From a bacterium (GTDB taxonomy: Bacteria > Ratteibacteria > UBA8468 > B48-G9 > JAFGKM01): DNA of 13,418 nt. Positions 1-8,238 of the stretch are shown piece by piece. The notes under the pieces were generated by a model. The model was not told the origin of the DNA. It saw only the letters and a program-made list of their open reading frames with translations, and searched no databases. The DNA lies in contig DAORXQ010000049.1 in NCBI GenBank assembly GCA_035371905.1, positions 1-13,418 on the forward strand, in the 5' to 3' direction. The position numbers and the translations under genes are program-made. Numbering within the stretch: position 1 is the stretch's first letter; every line of letters begins with the position of its first letter.

Positions 1-18
1 AAAATTAAAGTAATAAAA

Positions 19-891
19 ATGAAGTTGTTTTTCAAAAAGTGGAAAGGAATTATAGGGCTTGTTATTTTCTGTCTTTTAATTTTTGGTTTAATTGTCTTTT
101 TAATAATAAAAGATAAAAGGAAAACAGTTGCGGTTGTTAATGGATATAAAGTTACAATTGATGAGATAGTTGAAAAAATTGAAAGTTCTCCTGAAATTTA
201 TAAGGAATATTTTTTTGTTGACCCTAAAAGTGTTATAGATGACTATGTTAATCAGATTTTGCTTTTTCAGTATGCTAAAAAATATGAAAGAAAATTGAGA
301 AAAAAAGTTGAAAGCAAAATAAAAAATTATTATATGGAGGTTTTAACACAGGTATTTGTTGAGGATATTCTTTCAGATACAATTAAGATTTCTGATGAAG
401 AGATTTCTAACTATTACAACAGTCATTTACAGGAGTTTGTAATTCCTGAAAGAGTTCAGATTTCAGAAATTGTCGTAGATACAAAAGAGAAAGCAGATGA
501 TATTCTGAATAGATTGCGTCTTGGAGAATCATTTGAAAAAATCGCAGAAACAGAATCAATAGCACCCACGAGAGAAAAAAGAGGTGAAATTGGCTGGATT
601 GAGGTGGATAAATTAAATCCAGAAGTGTCTTCTTTGATTACCCAGATGAAACCGGGTGAGATTCTTGCAAATATTATAAAGACAGAAATGGGCTATCATA
701 TAATAAAATTGACAGGAAGAACAGAAAAAAGAATTTTAACACTTACAGAAGCAACTCCTATGATAAAAAATTTACTTATATCCCAGAAGAAAAAAGTAGA
801 AGTTGAAAACCTTATGAAAAAACTTAAAGAAAAAAGTAAAGTTATAATCTATCCAAACAAAATAGAAATTTTAAAGGAGAAAATTAAATGA
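19..891 (+). CDS. Membrane-anchored parvulin-type peptidyl-prolyl isomerase / chaperone (PrsA/SurA-like)
   Basis: The protein has 290 residues. A basic N-terminus is followed by a long hydrophobic segment (about residues 10-30), so it is probably held in the inner membrane with the rest outside the cytoplasm. Residues 35-140 look like the helical SurA/PrsA N-terminal chaperone region. Residues 143-233 form a parvulin-like domain, with the A/E-rich helix, the FEKIAETES segment, GEIGW and the GYHIIKL ending. The first parvulin His (normally in an HILV-like strand) reads SEIVV here, so that catalytic position appears to be Glu150; the late His227 is kept. It may therefore work more as a holdase for outer-membrane or secreted proteins than as an efficient isomerase. 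The frame is open to the window edge upstream. The ATG at 19 is chosen because the membrane segment follows at the usual distance; no clear SD is visible. Its end overlaps the next gene by 4 bases (ATGA). The family is quite certain; the choice between PrsA and SurA is not. Confidence 0.85.
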   Translation: MKLFFKKWKGIIGLVIFCLLIFGLIVFLIIKDKRKTVAVVNGYKVTIDEIVEKIESSPEIYKEYFFVDPKSVIDDYVNQILLFQYAKKYERKLRKKVESKIKNYYMEVLTQVFVEDILSDTIKISDEEISNYYNSHLQEFVIPERVQISEIVVDTKEKADDILNRLRLGESFEKIAETESIAPTREKRGEIGWIEVDKLNPEVSSLITQMKPGEILANIIKTEMGYHIIKLTGRTEKRILTLTEATPMIKNLLISQKKKVEVENLMKKLKEKSKVIIYPNKIEILKEKIK

Positions 892-1682
892 AAAGATTTT
901 TAATATTTTTCTTTTTATTTGTTTTAACTGTTTTTGGAGAAGATAAAATTGTTGCTATTGTGGGAAATAAGCCAGTATTTGAAAAAGAAGTAGTTTTGAG
1001 AAGTAAAAGAGATAAAATAGATTATCCAATAGCATTACAGGTTTTGATTGAAGAAAAATTACTTCTTTATCAGGCAGAAAAAAATAAAATAGAAGTTAGT
1101 GATGAGGAAATAAAGAATGAAATAGAAAGAATTAAAAAAAATTTCCCATCTTTGAAAGAATTTTATAATTATTTAAATGAAAGGCAGATAAAAATTTCAC
1201 AACTTCGGGAAGAAATTGAAAATTCTTTAAAAATAAGAAAACTTATAAGAAATGAAGTTATTTCAAAAATAGAAATCACTCCTGTAGAAATTGCAAATGA
1301 GATGAAAAAAATTGAAGAAGAGTACAATGAATATGAGTTTTTTTTCAAATGGTTTGATAATGAAGAAGATGCAGAAAAATTTGTTAGAAACTTTAATACG
1401 GAAAGTTTAAAAGAGATGGAGTTAGCAAAACTCAAAAGTTCAGAAATTATAGAAGAAATTTTAGAAAAGATTTCAAAAATGGAGAAAGAAAAAATTTCTT
1501 TTCCATTTAAAATTGGAGAAAAATGGATTGTTATATACCTTAAAGAAAAAACACATTTAGATGCGGATAAACTTGAAATATACAGGGAGGCAAAGGATAG
1601 AATTTTTAAAATAAAGTATTCACTTTTATACAGAAATTTTATTGAAGAACTTAAGAAAACAATCCCTGTAAAATTTCTCTGA
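888..1682 (+). CDS. SurA-like periplasmic chaperone with degenerate parvulin domain
   Basis: The protein has 264 residues and starts with a classic signal peptide (basic MKR, then a Phe/Leu-rich core, probable cleavage near residues 17-18). Mature residues 20-130 resemble the SurA N-terminal domain: a VGNKPVFEKEV strand like the VNxxxI start of SurA/PrsA, then long charged helices. Residues 140-230 sit where a parvulin domain belongs but keep only the outline (an EYEFFFKWF strand followed by a DAEKFV helix), with no catalytic His and no GW motif. It is therefore probably a non-catalytic chaperone for envelope proteins. The start overlaps the previous gene as ATGA, with AAAGGAG a few bases upstream, so translational coupling is likely. 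Its stop overlaps the pdxA start by one base (TGATG). The placement directly before pdxA-rsmA matches that of surA in enterobacteria, which supports the assignment. Confidence in a SurA-like fold is fair; activity is unknown. Confidence 0.75.
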   Translation: MKRFLIFFFLFVLTVFGEDKIVAIVGNKPVFEKEVVLRSKRDKIDYPIALQVLIEEKLLLYQAEKNKIEVSDEEIKNEIERIKKNFPSLKEFYNYLNERQIKISQLREEIENSLKIRKLIRNEVISKIEITPVEIANEMKKIEEEYNEYEFFFKWFDNEEDAEKFVRNFNTESLKEMELAKLKSSEIIEEILEKISKMEKEKISFPFKIGEKWIVIYLKEKTHLDADKLEIYREAKDRIFKIKYSLLYRNFIEELKKTIPVKFL

Positions 1683-2647
1683 TGAAGAAAATTATCGGTA
1701 TAACATTAGGAGACCCTGCAGGTATAGGTCCTGAAATATTGTTGAAAGGATATGAAAAAATCAAAAATCTGAAAAATTTTATTCCTCTTATAATTGGCGA
1801 TATCCCTGTTATTGAAAAAAACATTGAAAATTTAAGGATAGAGTTGAATATAAATGAAGTAAGAAAAAAGGAAGACATAAAAGAAGATTTTTTTAATGTT
1901 TATAGTACAGGTATTATAAAAAACAAAAATTTCCCAGTCGGCATTGACAGTAAAATATGTGGTAAAGCATCTTTTAAGTATGTTATAGATGGGATAAATC
2001 TCTGGAAGAAAAGAATTATTGATGCTATTGTAACGCTTCCTATATCCAAAAAAGCATGGCATCTTGCAGGATATAATTATTCAGGACATACTGAACTGCT
2101 TGCAGAAAGATTAAATGAAAGAAAATATGCCATGGTAATGATTGCCGAAAATTACAGGGTATTGCTTCTTACAACCCATATTCCATTAAAGGATGTTTTT
2201 AAATATCTGAATGAAAGATATATAACAGAAAAAATAAAAATTGGATATGAATTTTTAAAAAAATTAAGAATTAAAAATCCAAAAATTGGAGTATGTGGTT
2301 TAAATCCTCATGCAGGTGAAAATGGTGTTCTTGGTAAAGAAGAAAATGAGATTTTAAAACCAGTAATTGAAAAAATAAAAAAAGAAGTGATAAATATAGA
2401 AGGTCCATTTCCAGCAGATACAATTTTCAGAAAAAAATTTGACTTAATAATTGCAATTTATCACGACCAGGCACTTATTCCACTCAAGACATTTTATTTT
2501 GAAAAACTTATAAATTTTACTGCCGGTATAAAACTTTTAAGAACAAGTCCTGGACATGGAACTGCTTTTGATATTGCTTATAAGAATAAAGGAAATCCAG
2601 AAAGTTTTATCAGTGCATATAAATTTGTTATAAAATGCTTTGAATAA
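1682..2647 (+). CDS. pdxA: 4-hydroxythreonine-4-phosphate dehydrogenase
   Basis: This cytoplasmic enzyme oxidises 4-phosphohydroxy-L-threonine with NAD(P)+ and the product decarboxylates to 3-amino-2-oxopropyl phosphate, in the DXP-dependent route to pyridoxal phosphate. At 321 residues it is close to the usual length (about 330). Family signatures are present in order: TLGDPAGIGPE (residues 8-18), SGHTE with the substrate-binding His136, the metal ligands His166 (THIPL), His210 (LNPHAGENG) and His261 (IYHDQALIPLK), and TSPGHGTAFDIA (288-298). The three metal His fall almost exactly where the E. coli enzyme has them. The ATG shares one base with the stop of the upstream chaperone gene, so it is translated by coupling; rsmA follows with no gap. 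All catalytic residues look intact. A PdxA2-type relative is possible but the context favours the biosynthetic enzyme. Confidence 0.96.
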   Translation: MKKIIGITLGDPAGIGPEILLKGYEKIKNLKNFIPLIIGDIPVIEKNIENLRIELNINEVRKKEDIKEDFFNVYSTGIIKNKNFPVGIDSKICGKASFKYVIDGINLWKKRIIDAIVTLPISKKAWHLAGYNYSGHTELLAERLNERKYAMVMIAENYRVLLLTTHIPLKDVFKYLNERYITEKIKIGYEFLKKLRIKNPKIGVCGLNPHAGENGVLGKEENEILKPVIEKIKKEVINIEGPFPADTIFRKKFDLIIAIYHDQALIPLKTFYFEKLINFTAGIKLLRTSPGHGTAFDIAYKNKGNPESFISAYKFVIKCFE

Positions 2648-2648
2648 A

Positions 2649-3521
2649 ATGAAATTTTTAATTTTAAAAGAAATAAGAAAACTGATAGAAACAGGAAAAA
2701 TAGATATAAAAAAAAATCTTGGACAGCACTTTTTAATTGACAGAAATGCAAGGGATAAATTACTTTCTTTTGCAAATCTGAACAAAAGGGATACTGTTGT
2801 TGAAATTGGTCCTGGACTTGGTTCTTTGACTGAAGGTATAATTGAGAATGTAAAGGAATATTATGGTTTTGAAATAGATGATGACTTTTGTAAATTCCTT
2901 GAAGAAAATTTTTCTGAATATAAAAATTTCCATTTAATTAAAAATGACTTTTTAAAATCAGACGAAAATTTCTGGAATTCATTTAAAGGAAAGATTAAAG
3001 TTATAGGAAATACCCCATATTATTTAAGTTCTCCAATAGTTTTTCATATACTTAAATTTTACAGAAAAATAAAACTTGCTCTGTTAACCGTCCAGAAAGA
3101 AGTAGGTGAAAGATTTGTTGGTAAACCAGGAAGTAAACAGTACTGCCCAATTTCTGTATTACTTTACTTTTATACTGATACAAAAATATGCTACTTTTTG
3201 AATAAAAATGTTTTTTATCCAAGACCCAAAGTAGAATCAGTTGTTGTTAAAATTGTGCCATTAAAAAAACCGAGAATAAAAATAGAAAATGAAAAAAAAT
3301 TTTATGAATTTCTTCCTTTAATTTTCAGTTATAGAAGAAAAAAACTTACAAATGTAGTTAAAAGAGTTTTTAAAATTGAAAAAGATGTGCTTGTAAAAGA
3401 ACTTTCAAATTATGAAATTTTACCACAGAAAAGGGTTGAACAACTCACTCCTGAAGAAATCTTTCAACTTTTTAATATTATAAAATCTATAAAAAATTCA
3501 CCGGATAAAAATTTGGTTTAA
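2649..3521 (+). CDS. rsmA: 16S rRNA (adenine1518-N6/adenine1519-N6)-dimethyltransferase
   Basis: RsmA (KsgA) uses S-adenosylmethionine to dimethylate two adjacent adenines in the 3'-terminal hairpin of 16S rRNA during late 30S assembly. Visible motifs, numbered from this ATG, are KKNLGQHFL (residues 21-29), the SAM-binding loop EIGPGLGSLT (52-61), acidic Glu75 after YGF for the ribose, and the catalytic loop NTPYY (121-125, the NLPY motif of the family). PRPKVES and the YRRKKL helix of the C-terminal RNA-binding domain follow. The length of 290 residues is normal. Start choice: an in-frame TTG at 2640 lies inside pdxA, but the ATG at 2649, two bases past the pdxA stop, is preferred; neither has a visible SD, which fits coupled translation. 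Standing after pdxA matches the enterobacterial pdxA-ksgA order. It ends the first gene cluster. Confidence 0.95.
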   Translation: MKFLILKEIRKLIETGKIDIKKNLGQHFLIDRNARDKLLSFANLNKRDTVVEIGPGLGSLTEGIIENVKEYYGFEIDDDFCKFLEENFSEYKNFHLIKNDFLKSDENFWNSFKGKIKVIGNTPYYLSSPIVFHILKFYRKIKLALLTVQKEVGERFVGKPGSKQYCPISVLLYFYTDTKICYFLNKNVFYPRPKVESVVVKIVPLKKPRIKIENEKKFYEFLPLIFSYRRKKLTNVVKRVFKIEKDVLVKELSNYEILPQKRVEQLTPEEIFQLFNIIKSIKNSPDKNLV

Positions 3522-3541
3522 AATATAAAAAGGAGTATAAT
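3514..3541 (+). promoter_or_regulatory. Candidate sigma70-type promoter for guaB-dnaE-mtnA
   Basis: A perfect TATAAT -10 box lies at 3536-3541. A weak -35 candidate, TTGGTT at 3514-3519, sits 16 bases upstream and overlaps the rsmA stop. Transcription would start near 3548 and leave a leader of about 90 bases before the IMP dehydrogenase gene. The same AGTATAAT string occurs at 9415-9422 in another promoter candidate, which supports it. The -35 is poor, so this is tentative. Confidence 0.4.
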
Positions 3542-3602
3542 AAATTAGTCAGTTGAAAAAACATGTCAGAAAAAAACTTGTCAAAGAAATAATTGAAACT
3601 TA

Positions 3603-3631
3603 CTTTTTAATTTTATCTTTTAAAAAGGAGG
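3603..3631 (+). promoter_or_regulatory. Strong SD of the guaB-like gene, with a hairpin touching it
   Basis: AAGGAGG at 3625-3631 is a near-perfect SD, 7 bases before the ATG at 3639, and contrasts with the weak or absent SDs of most genes in this cluster. A perfect 8-bp inverted repeat, CTTTTTAA (3603-3610) and TTAAAAAG (3620-3627), with a 9-base loop ends inside the SD. The stem is almost all A-T, so it is weak and its regulatory meaning is uncertain. Confidence 0.45.
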
Positions 3632-3638
3632 AAAGAAA

Positions 3639-4799
3639 ATGGCAATGTGGATTGGAATTAATAGGAAAGCGCGCGTTTGTTATGGTTTTGATGATATTTC
3701 TCTTGTTCCTGGAACTGTTACTTTAAATCCTGAAGAGGTTGATATAAGTACTCAAATCTGTTCTTACAAACTTGATATTCCTGTTTTTGCTGCTGCAATG
3801 GATGGTGTTGTTGACCCTAAATTTGCAGTTTTATTTGGGAAATTTGGAGGAATTGCAGTTTTAAATTTAATGGGAATCTATACAAGATATAATGACCCCT
3901 ACTCAGTAATTGAAAAAATAATTTCCTCTTCTCCTGAGGAATCAACTCAAATTATTCAGAATGTTTATAAAGAACCTGTTAAAGAAAATTTGATAGAGGA
4001 AAGAATACATGAAATAAAAAAAAGTGGAGTTATATGTGCAGTAAGTTGTATTCCTCAATATGCAGAAAGGTATCTTGAAATTGCTCAGAGCAGTGGAGTT
4101 GATATTTTTGTTGTTCAATCAACTGTAACGACTGTAAAACATATTTCAACAAAATATAAACCACTCGACCTTTACTCATTCTGTAAAAAAGCCAAGGTTC
4201 CAATCATTGCTGGTAACTGTGTAACTTTTGAGGTTGCCATTGAACTTATGGATACAGGAGTTTCTGGAATACTTATTGGAATAGGTCCTGGAGCTGCCTG
4301 TACGACAAGAGAGGTTCTTGGAATTGGAGTTCCACAGGTAACTGCAACTTCTGATTGTGCTGCTGCAAGGGATTTTTATTTTAAAAAGACAGGTAGATAT
4401 GTTCCGATTATTACAGATGGGGGGATGGTAACAAGTGGAGATATATGTAAGGCATTTGCCTGCGGTGCAGATGCTGTTATGATTGGTTCTGCTTTTGTAA
4501 AAGCGGTTGAATCTCCCGGTAAAGGATATCACTGGGGGATGGCAACAAGTGATGAGAATTTACCAAGAGGAACAAGAATAAAAGTTGGAACCACTGGAAC
4601 TTTAAAAGAAATTTTATTTGGACCTGCCAAAGTTGATGATGGAAGTCAGAATTTAATGGGTGCTCTTAAACTTTCAATGGCTTCTCTTGGAGCAAAAAAT
4701 ATAAAGGAGATGCAACTTGTTGAAATCGCTATTGCTCCGAGTGTTAAAACAGAAGGTAAAATATATCAGTCAGTCAAAAAACTTCAAAGAGAAAAATGA
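3639..4799 (+). CDS. guaB: GuaB3-type IMP dehydrogenase family protein, without CBS domains
   Basis: The protein has 386 residues in one TIM-barrel domain of the IMP dehydrogenase/GMP reductase family, which links IMP, XMP and GMP in purine metabolism. The N-terminal YGFDDISLVP segment and AAAMDGVVDP are typical. The active-site loop GIGPGAACTTREVLGIGVPQ (214-233) carries the catalytic Cys221, and ITDGGM carries Asp260, which binds the ribose in the family. No CBS pair is present: the usual insertion is replaced by a short segment around residues 88-125. The C-terminal part GYHWGMATSDENLPRG... GTTGTLKEILFGPA (about 297-330) is of the GuaB3 type and lacks the Arg-Tyr mobile flap of classical IMPDH. 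Family membership is certain. Whether it is the cell's IMPDH or a side-branch enzyme cannot be read from the sequence. The gene has its own strong SD and leads the dnaE-mtnA cluster; dnaE starts inside its stop (ATGA). Confidence 0.9.
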   Translation: MAMWIGINRKARVCYGFDDISLVPGTVTLNPEEVDISTQICSYKLDIPVFAAAMDGVVDPKFAVLFGKFGGIAVLNLMGIYTRYNDPYSVIEKIISSSPEESTQIIQNVYKEPVKENLIEERIHEIKKSGVICAVSCIPQYAERYLEIAQSSGVDIFVVQSTVTTVKHISTKYKPLDLYSFCKKAKVPIIAGNCVTFEVAIELMDTGVSGILIGIGPGAACTTREVLGIGVPQVTATSDCAAARDFYFKKTGRYVPIITDGGMVTSGDICKAFACGADAVMIGSAFVKAVESPGKGYHWGMATSDENLPRGTRIKVGTTGTLKEILFGPAKVDDGSQNLMGALKLSMASLGAKNIKEMQLVEIAIAPSVKTEGKIYQSVKKLQREK

Positions 4800-7700
4800 A
4801 AAAGTTTGTACATCTTCATTTACATACTGAATACAGTTTGCTTGATGGAATGTGTAGGATTGAAGAAGTTGTTCCTCTCGCTCATAAATATGGAATGAAT
4901 TCTCTGCCAATTACAGACCATGGAACAATGGCAGGTATTATAAAGTTTTATTCAAGTTGTATTGAGAGTGGTATTAAACCCATAATTGGAAGTGAAATGT
5001 ATGTTGCTCCAAAGTCGCGATTTGATAGAAAAACAGATGAACAGAGATCATCATTTCATTTAACCTTACTTGCAAAAGATAAAGATGGTTATAAAAATTT
5101 AATGAAACTCTCAACCATTTCTTATCTTGAAGGTATTTATTATAAACCAAGGATAGATAAAGAGGTTTTATCTCAATATTCTAAGGGACTTATAGGACTT
5201 TCAGGATGTCTTCAGGGAGAGATAGCATGGTATTTAAGAAACGATGATTTTCAGAAAGCAATTGAAACTGCGGGAATTTATTCTGAAATCTTTGGAAAAG
5301 ATAATTTTTATATTGAAGTTATGCTTTTAAATATGGAGGAAGAGAAAAAAATTGTAACACTTTTAATTGAATTGAGTAAAAAGACAGGGATTAAACTTGT
5401 TGCTACAAATGATTGTCATTATATTTATAAAAATGATAAACTTGCACATGAAATTCTTTTATGCATTCAGACAAGGACAAAAATAGATGACCCGAATAGA
5501 TTCAAATTTCAAACAGACCAGATATATTTTAAAAAACCTGAAGAAATGATAGAAACATTTAAAGAAATTCCAGAGGCAATTGATACAACATTAGAAATAA
5601 GTGAAAAATGTAATCTGACCTTTGATTTTGGGAAATATCACCTTCCAAAATTTACTCCACCTTCAAATAAAACGGTTGATGAGTTTCTTGAAGAACTGAT
5701 TAAAAAGGGTTTAAAGGAAAAATTTGGAATTGAAGTAGATAATCTTGAAGGAAAAAGTGATAACGAAATTCTTAAAAGAGTATCTTATGAGTTTAAAATT
5801 ATAAAACAGATGGGATTTTCCGGATACTTTTTAATAATAAATGATTTTGTAAATTATGCAAAAAGTAAGGGGATAAGAGTTGGTCCGGGAAGGGGTTCTG
5901 CTGCAGGAAGTTTAATCGCTTATTTACTTGATATAACTCAAATAAATCCAATTTCTTACAACCTTATTTTTGAAAGATTTTTAAATCCCGAGAGAATAAG
6001 TTTACCGGATATAGATATTGATTTCTGTGATAGAAGAAGGGAAGAAGTTATTGATTATATCAAGAAAAAATATGGAGAGAATAATGTGTGTCAGATAGGA
6101 ACTTATGGTACAATGCAGGCGAGAGCGGTTGTTAAAGATGTTGGCAGGGTTTTGAATTTTACATTTACAGAAGCGGATAGAATTTCAAAACTTATTACCC
6201 ATGAACATGAAACACTGAAACAGGAACTGAATGAAAATCCAGAATTAAAATCCCTTAAAGAAAGTGATGAAAAGATAAAACAGTTATTTGACATTTCAGT
6301 AAAACTTGAAGGACTTGCAAGGCATTCATCCATACATCCTGCAGGTATTGTAATAACTGAAAGGGATGTAAGTGAGTATGTTCCCTTATTTAAAGGTCAA
6401 AATGGTGAAATTGCAACTCAATATGAATTTGAATGTATAGAGAAAATTGGGCTTTTAAAAATAGATATACTCGGACTTAAAACACTTTCAGTTATAGAAG
6501 ACACACTGAATTTAATAAAAGAGAGAAAAGGGATTGAAATTAAAGAATTCCCTTTTGATGATGAGAAAACATATCAATTACTGTCAAAAGGAGAAACAAT
6601 AGGTGTATTCCAACTTGAAAGTGAAGGGATGCGAAATTTGTTGAGAGAAATTCAGCCGCAGAAATTTGAAGATATTATAGCGGTTTTGGCTTTATACAGA
6701 CCGGGTCCAATGAAAAGCGGTATGGTCAGAGAATATATTGAAAGAAAAAAGGACCCATCAAAAATTAAATATGACCATGAGATTCTTGAAGAAATTTTAA
6801 GTCCAACTTATGGAGTAATACTATATCAGGAACAGGTAATGCAGATAGCAAATAAACTCGCAAACTTCTCAATGGGAGAAGCAGATGTTTTAAGAAAAGC
6901 GATGGGTAAGAAAATTCCCTCTGAAATGGAGAAAATGAGGGAGAAATTTGTTAAAGGAGCAGTTTCCAACGGTGTAAAAAAAGAAATTGCAGAAAAAATA
7001 TTTGAAAATATATCAAATTTTGCTGGCTATGGATTTAATAAATCACACAGTGCTGGTTATGCTTTAATTTCATATCAAACAGCATACTTAAAAGCAAATT
7101 ATCCTCTTGAATTTATGACAGCCCTTTTAAACAGTGAAATTGGGAATCAGGACAAAATAGCAGAATATATTGAGGAATGCGAGAGAATGAATATATGGAT
7201 TTTACCGCCTGACCTATGTGAAAGCGATGAAAAATTCAAAATTTTCGGTAATGATATAATATTTGGACTTTCTGCAATTAAAAATGTCGGTTCTGCTGCT
7301 ATAAAATCAATTCTTGAAAGCAGAAAGGAAGGTGATTTTATTTCTCTTTACGATTTCTGTGAAAGAGTTAATTTAAGGAGTGTAAATAAGAAAGTAATTG
7401 AAAGTTTGATTAAATCAGGAGCATTTGATTATCTTGGAATTTATCGTTCACAACTTTTTGCAATGATAGATGATGCGATTGAACACGGAAATAAAATGCA
7501 GAAACTTAAAGATGAAAATCACGTTGAAATTTTTACATCAAAAGAAATAAAAAAGTTAACACCTGCTTTAAATGGTGAAGCAATCAAGTCCTTACCAGAA
7601 TGGCCACAAACAAAACTTCTGTCTTATGAAAAAGAAATGCTTGGTGTATATCTTACAGGACATCCTATTGAGAAATACGTTGCTCTGATAAAACTTTATT

Positions 7701-8236
7701 CAATGCCATTTTCACAGATTGAAAAGATTAAAGATGGAGAAACAGTTATCTGGGGAGGCATTCTTACGGATATTAAAAGAACAACAACAAAGAAAAAGGC
7801 AGAAAAAATGGCAATAGGTGAAATAGAAAATATAGATGGAAAAATAAAAGGGCTTTTCTATCCAAATGTTTTTGCAGAGTTTTCGCAGTTTATAAGAGCA
7901 AATAATATTATTTTTGTTAAAGGAAAATTGAAGAAAGACCAGGATGAAATTAAAATTATAGTTGATGATGTTGCCACTATAAATAATGTTAAAGAAAAAT
8001 TTTTAAGGAAAGTTGAAATTGACCTTAAAATACCTCTGGGAGATGATAAATTTGAAAAAGTAAAGGATTTATTTTTAAGATTTAGAGGGGACTGTCCTGT
8101 TTTTATAAACATAATTACAAATGATAATAAAAAGATTAAAATTAAACCGAGAAACTTTGGAATAGATTTGAATGAAGAATTTATTGAAGAATTAAAAAAA
8201 GTTATTGGAGAGGACTGTTTACATCCTGGAATATAA
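4796..8236 (+). CDS. dnaE: DNA polymerase III subunit alpha (DnaE)
   Basis: The catalytic subunit of the replicative DNA polymerase has 1146 residues, against 1160 in E. coli. The N-terminal PHP domain (about 1-230) keeps what appears to be a complete nine-residue metal site: His8, His10, Asp41, His42, Glu67, His88, Cys138, Asp206 and His208. The C-family polymerase core shows GPGRGSAAGSL (363-373), PDIDIDF with catalytic Asp405 and Asp407, and Asp557 in LKIDILGLKT. LRKAMGKK (699-706) and GYGFNKSHSAGYA (744-756) follow. A helix-hairpin-helix region (about 825-880), YLTGHPIE (952-959) and an OB-fold (about 980-1065) complete the DnaE1 order. The place of the internal clamp-binding motif reads HVEIF (909-913), a weak version of the Q-x-x-L-F pattern. 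The ATG overlaps the stop of the previous gene, with only a poor SD, so coupling is likely. Confidence 0.97.
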   Translation: MKKFVHLHLHTEYSLLDGMCRIEEVVPLAHKYGMNSLPITDHGTMAGIIKFYSSCIESGIKPIIGSEMYVAPKSRFDRKTDEQRSSFHLTLLAKDKDGYKNLMKLSTISYLEGIYYKPRIDKEVLSQYSKGLIGLSGCLQGEIAWYLRNDDFQKAIETAGIYSEIFGKDNFYIEVMLLNMEEEKKIVTLLIELSKKTGIKLVATNDCHYIYKNDKLAHEILLCIQTRTKIDDPNRFKFQTDQIYFKKPEEMIETFKEIPEAIDTTLEISEKCNLTFDFGKYHLPKFTPPSNKTVDEFLEELIKKGLKEKFGIEVDNLEGKSDNEILKRVSYEFKIIKQMGFSGYFLIINDFVNYAKSKGIRVGPGRGSAAGSLIAYLLDITQINPISYNLIFERFLNPERISLPDIDIDFCDRRREEVIDYIKKKYGENNVCQIGTYGTMQARAVVKDVGRVLNFTFTEADRISKLITHEHETLKQELNENPELKSLKESDEKIKQLFDISVKLEGLARHSSIHPAGIVITERDVSEYVPLFKGQNGEIATQYEFECIEKIGLLKIDILGLKTLSVIEDTLNLIKERKGIEIKEFPFDDEKTYQLLSKGETIGVFQLESEGMRNLLREIQPQKFEDIIAVLALYRPGPMKSGMVREYIERKKDPSKIKYDHEILEEILSPTYGVILYQEQVMQIANKLANFSMGEADVLRKAMGKKIPSEMEKMREKFVKGAVSNGVKKEIAEKIFENISNFAGYGFNKSHSAGYALISYQTAYLKANYPLEFMTALLNSEIGNQDKIAEYIEECERMNIWILPPDLCESDEKFKIFGNDIIFGLSAIKNVGSAAIKSILESRKEGDFISLYDFCERVNLRSVNKKVIESLIKSGAFDYLGIYRSQLFAMIDDAIEHGNKMQKLKDENHVEIFTSKEIKKLTPALNGEAIKSLPEWPQTKLLSYEKEMLGVYLTGHPIEKYVALIKLYSMPFSQIEKIKDGETVIWGGILTDIKRTTTKKKAEKMAIGEIENIDGKIKGLFYPNVFAEFSQFIRANNIIFVKGKLKKDQDEIKIIVDDVATINNVKEKFLRKVEIDLKIPLGDDKFEKVKDLFLRFRGDCPVFINIITNDNKKIKIKPRNFGIDLNEEFIEELKKVIGEDCLHPGI

Positions 8237-8238
8237 AA

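Noticed and set aside
3563..3592. Tiny frame MSEKNLSKK in the gap before the IMP dehydrogenase gene
   Set aside because: Only nine codons with no SD; most likely chance in an AT-rich leader.
4176..4532. Minus-strand 118-codon frame inside the IMP dehydrogenase gene
   Set aside because: It is a Ser/Cys/Asn-rich shadow with no SD, fully covered by a clear conserved gene on the plus strand.
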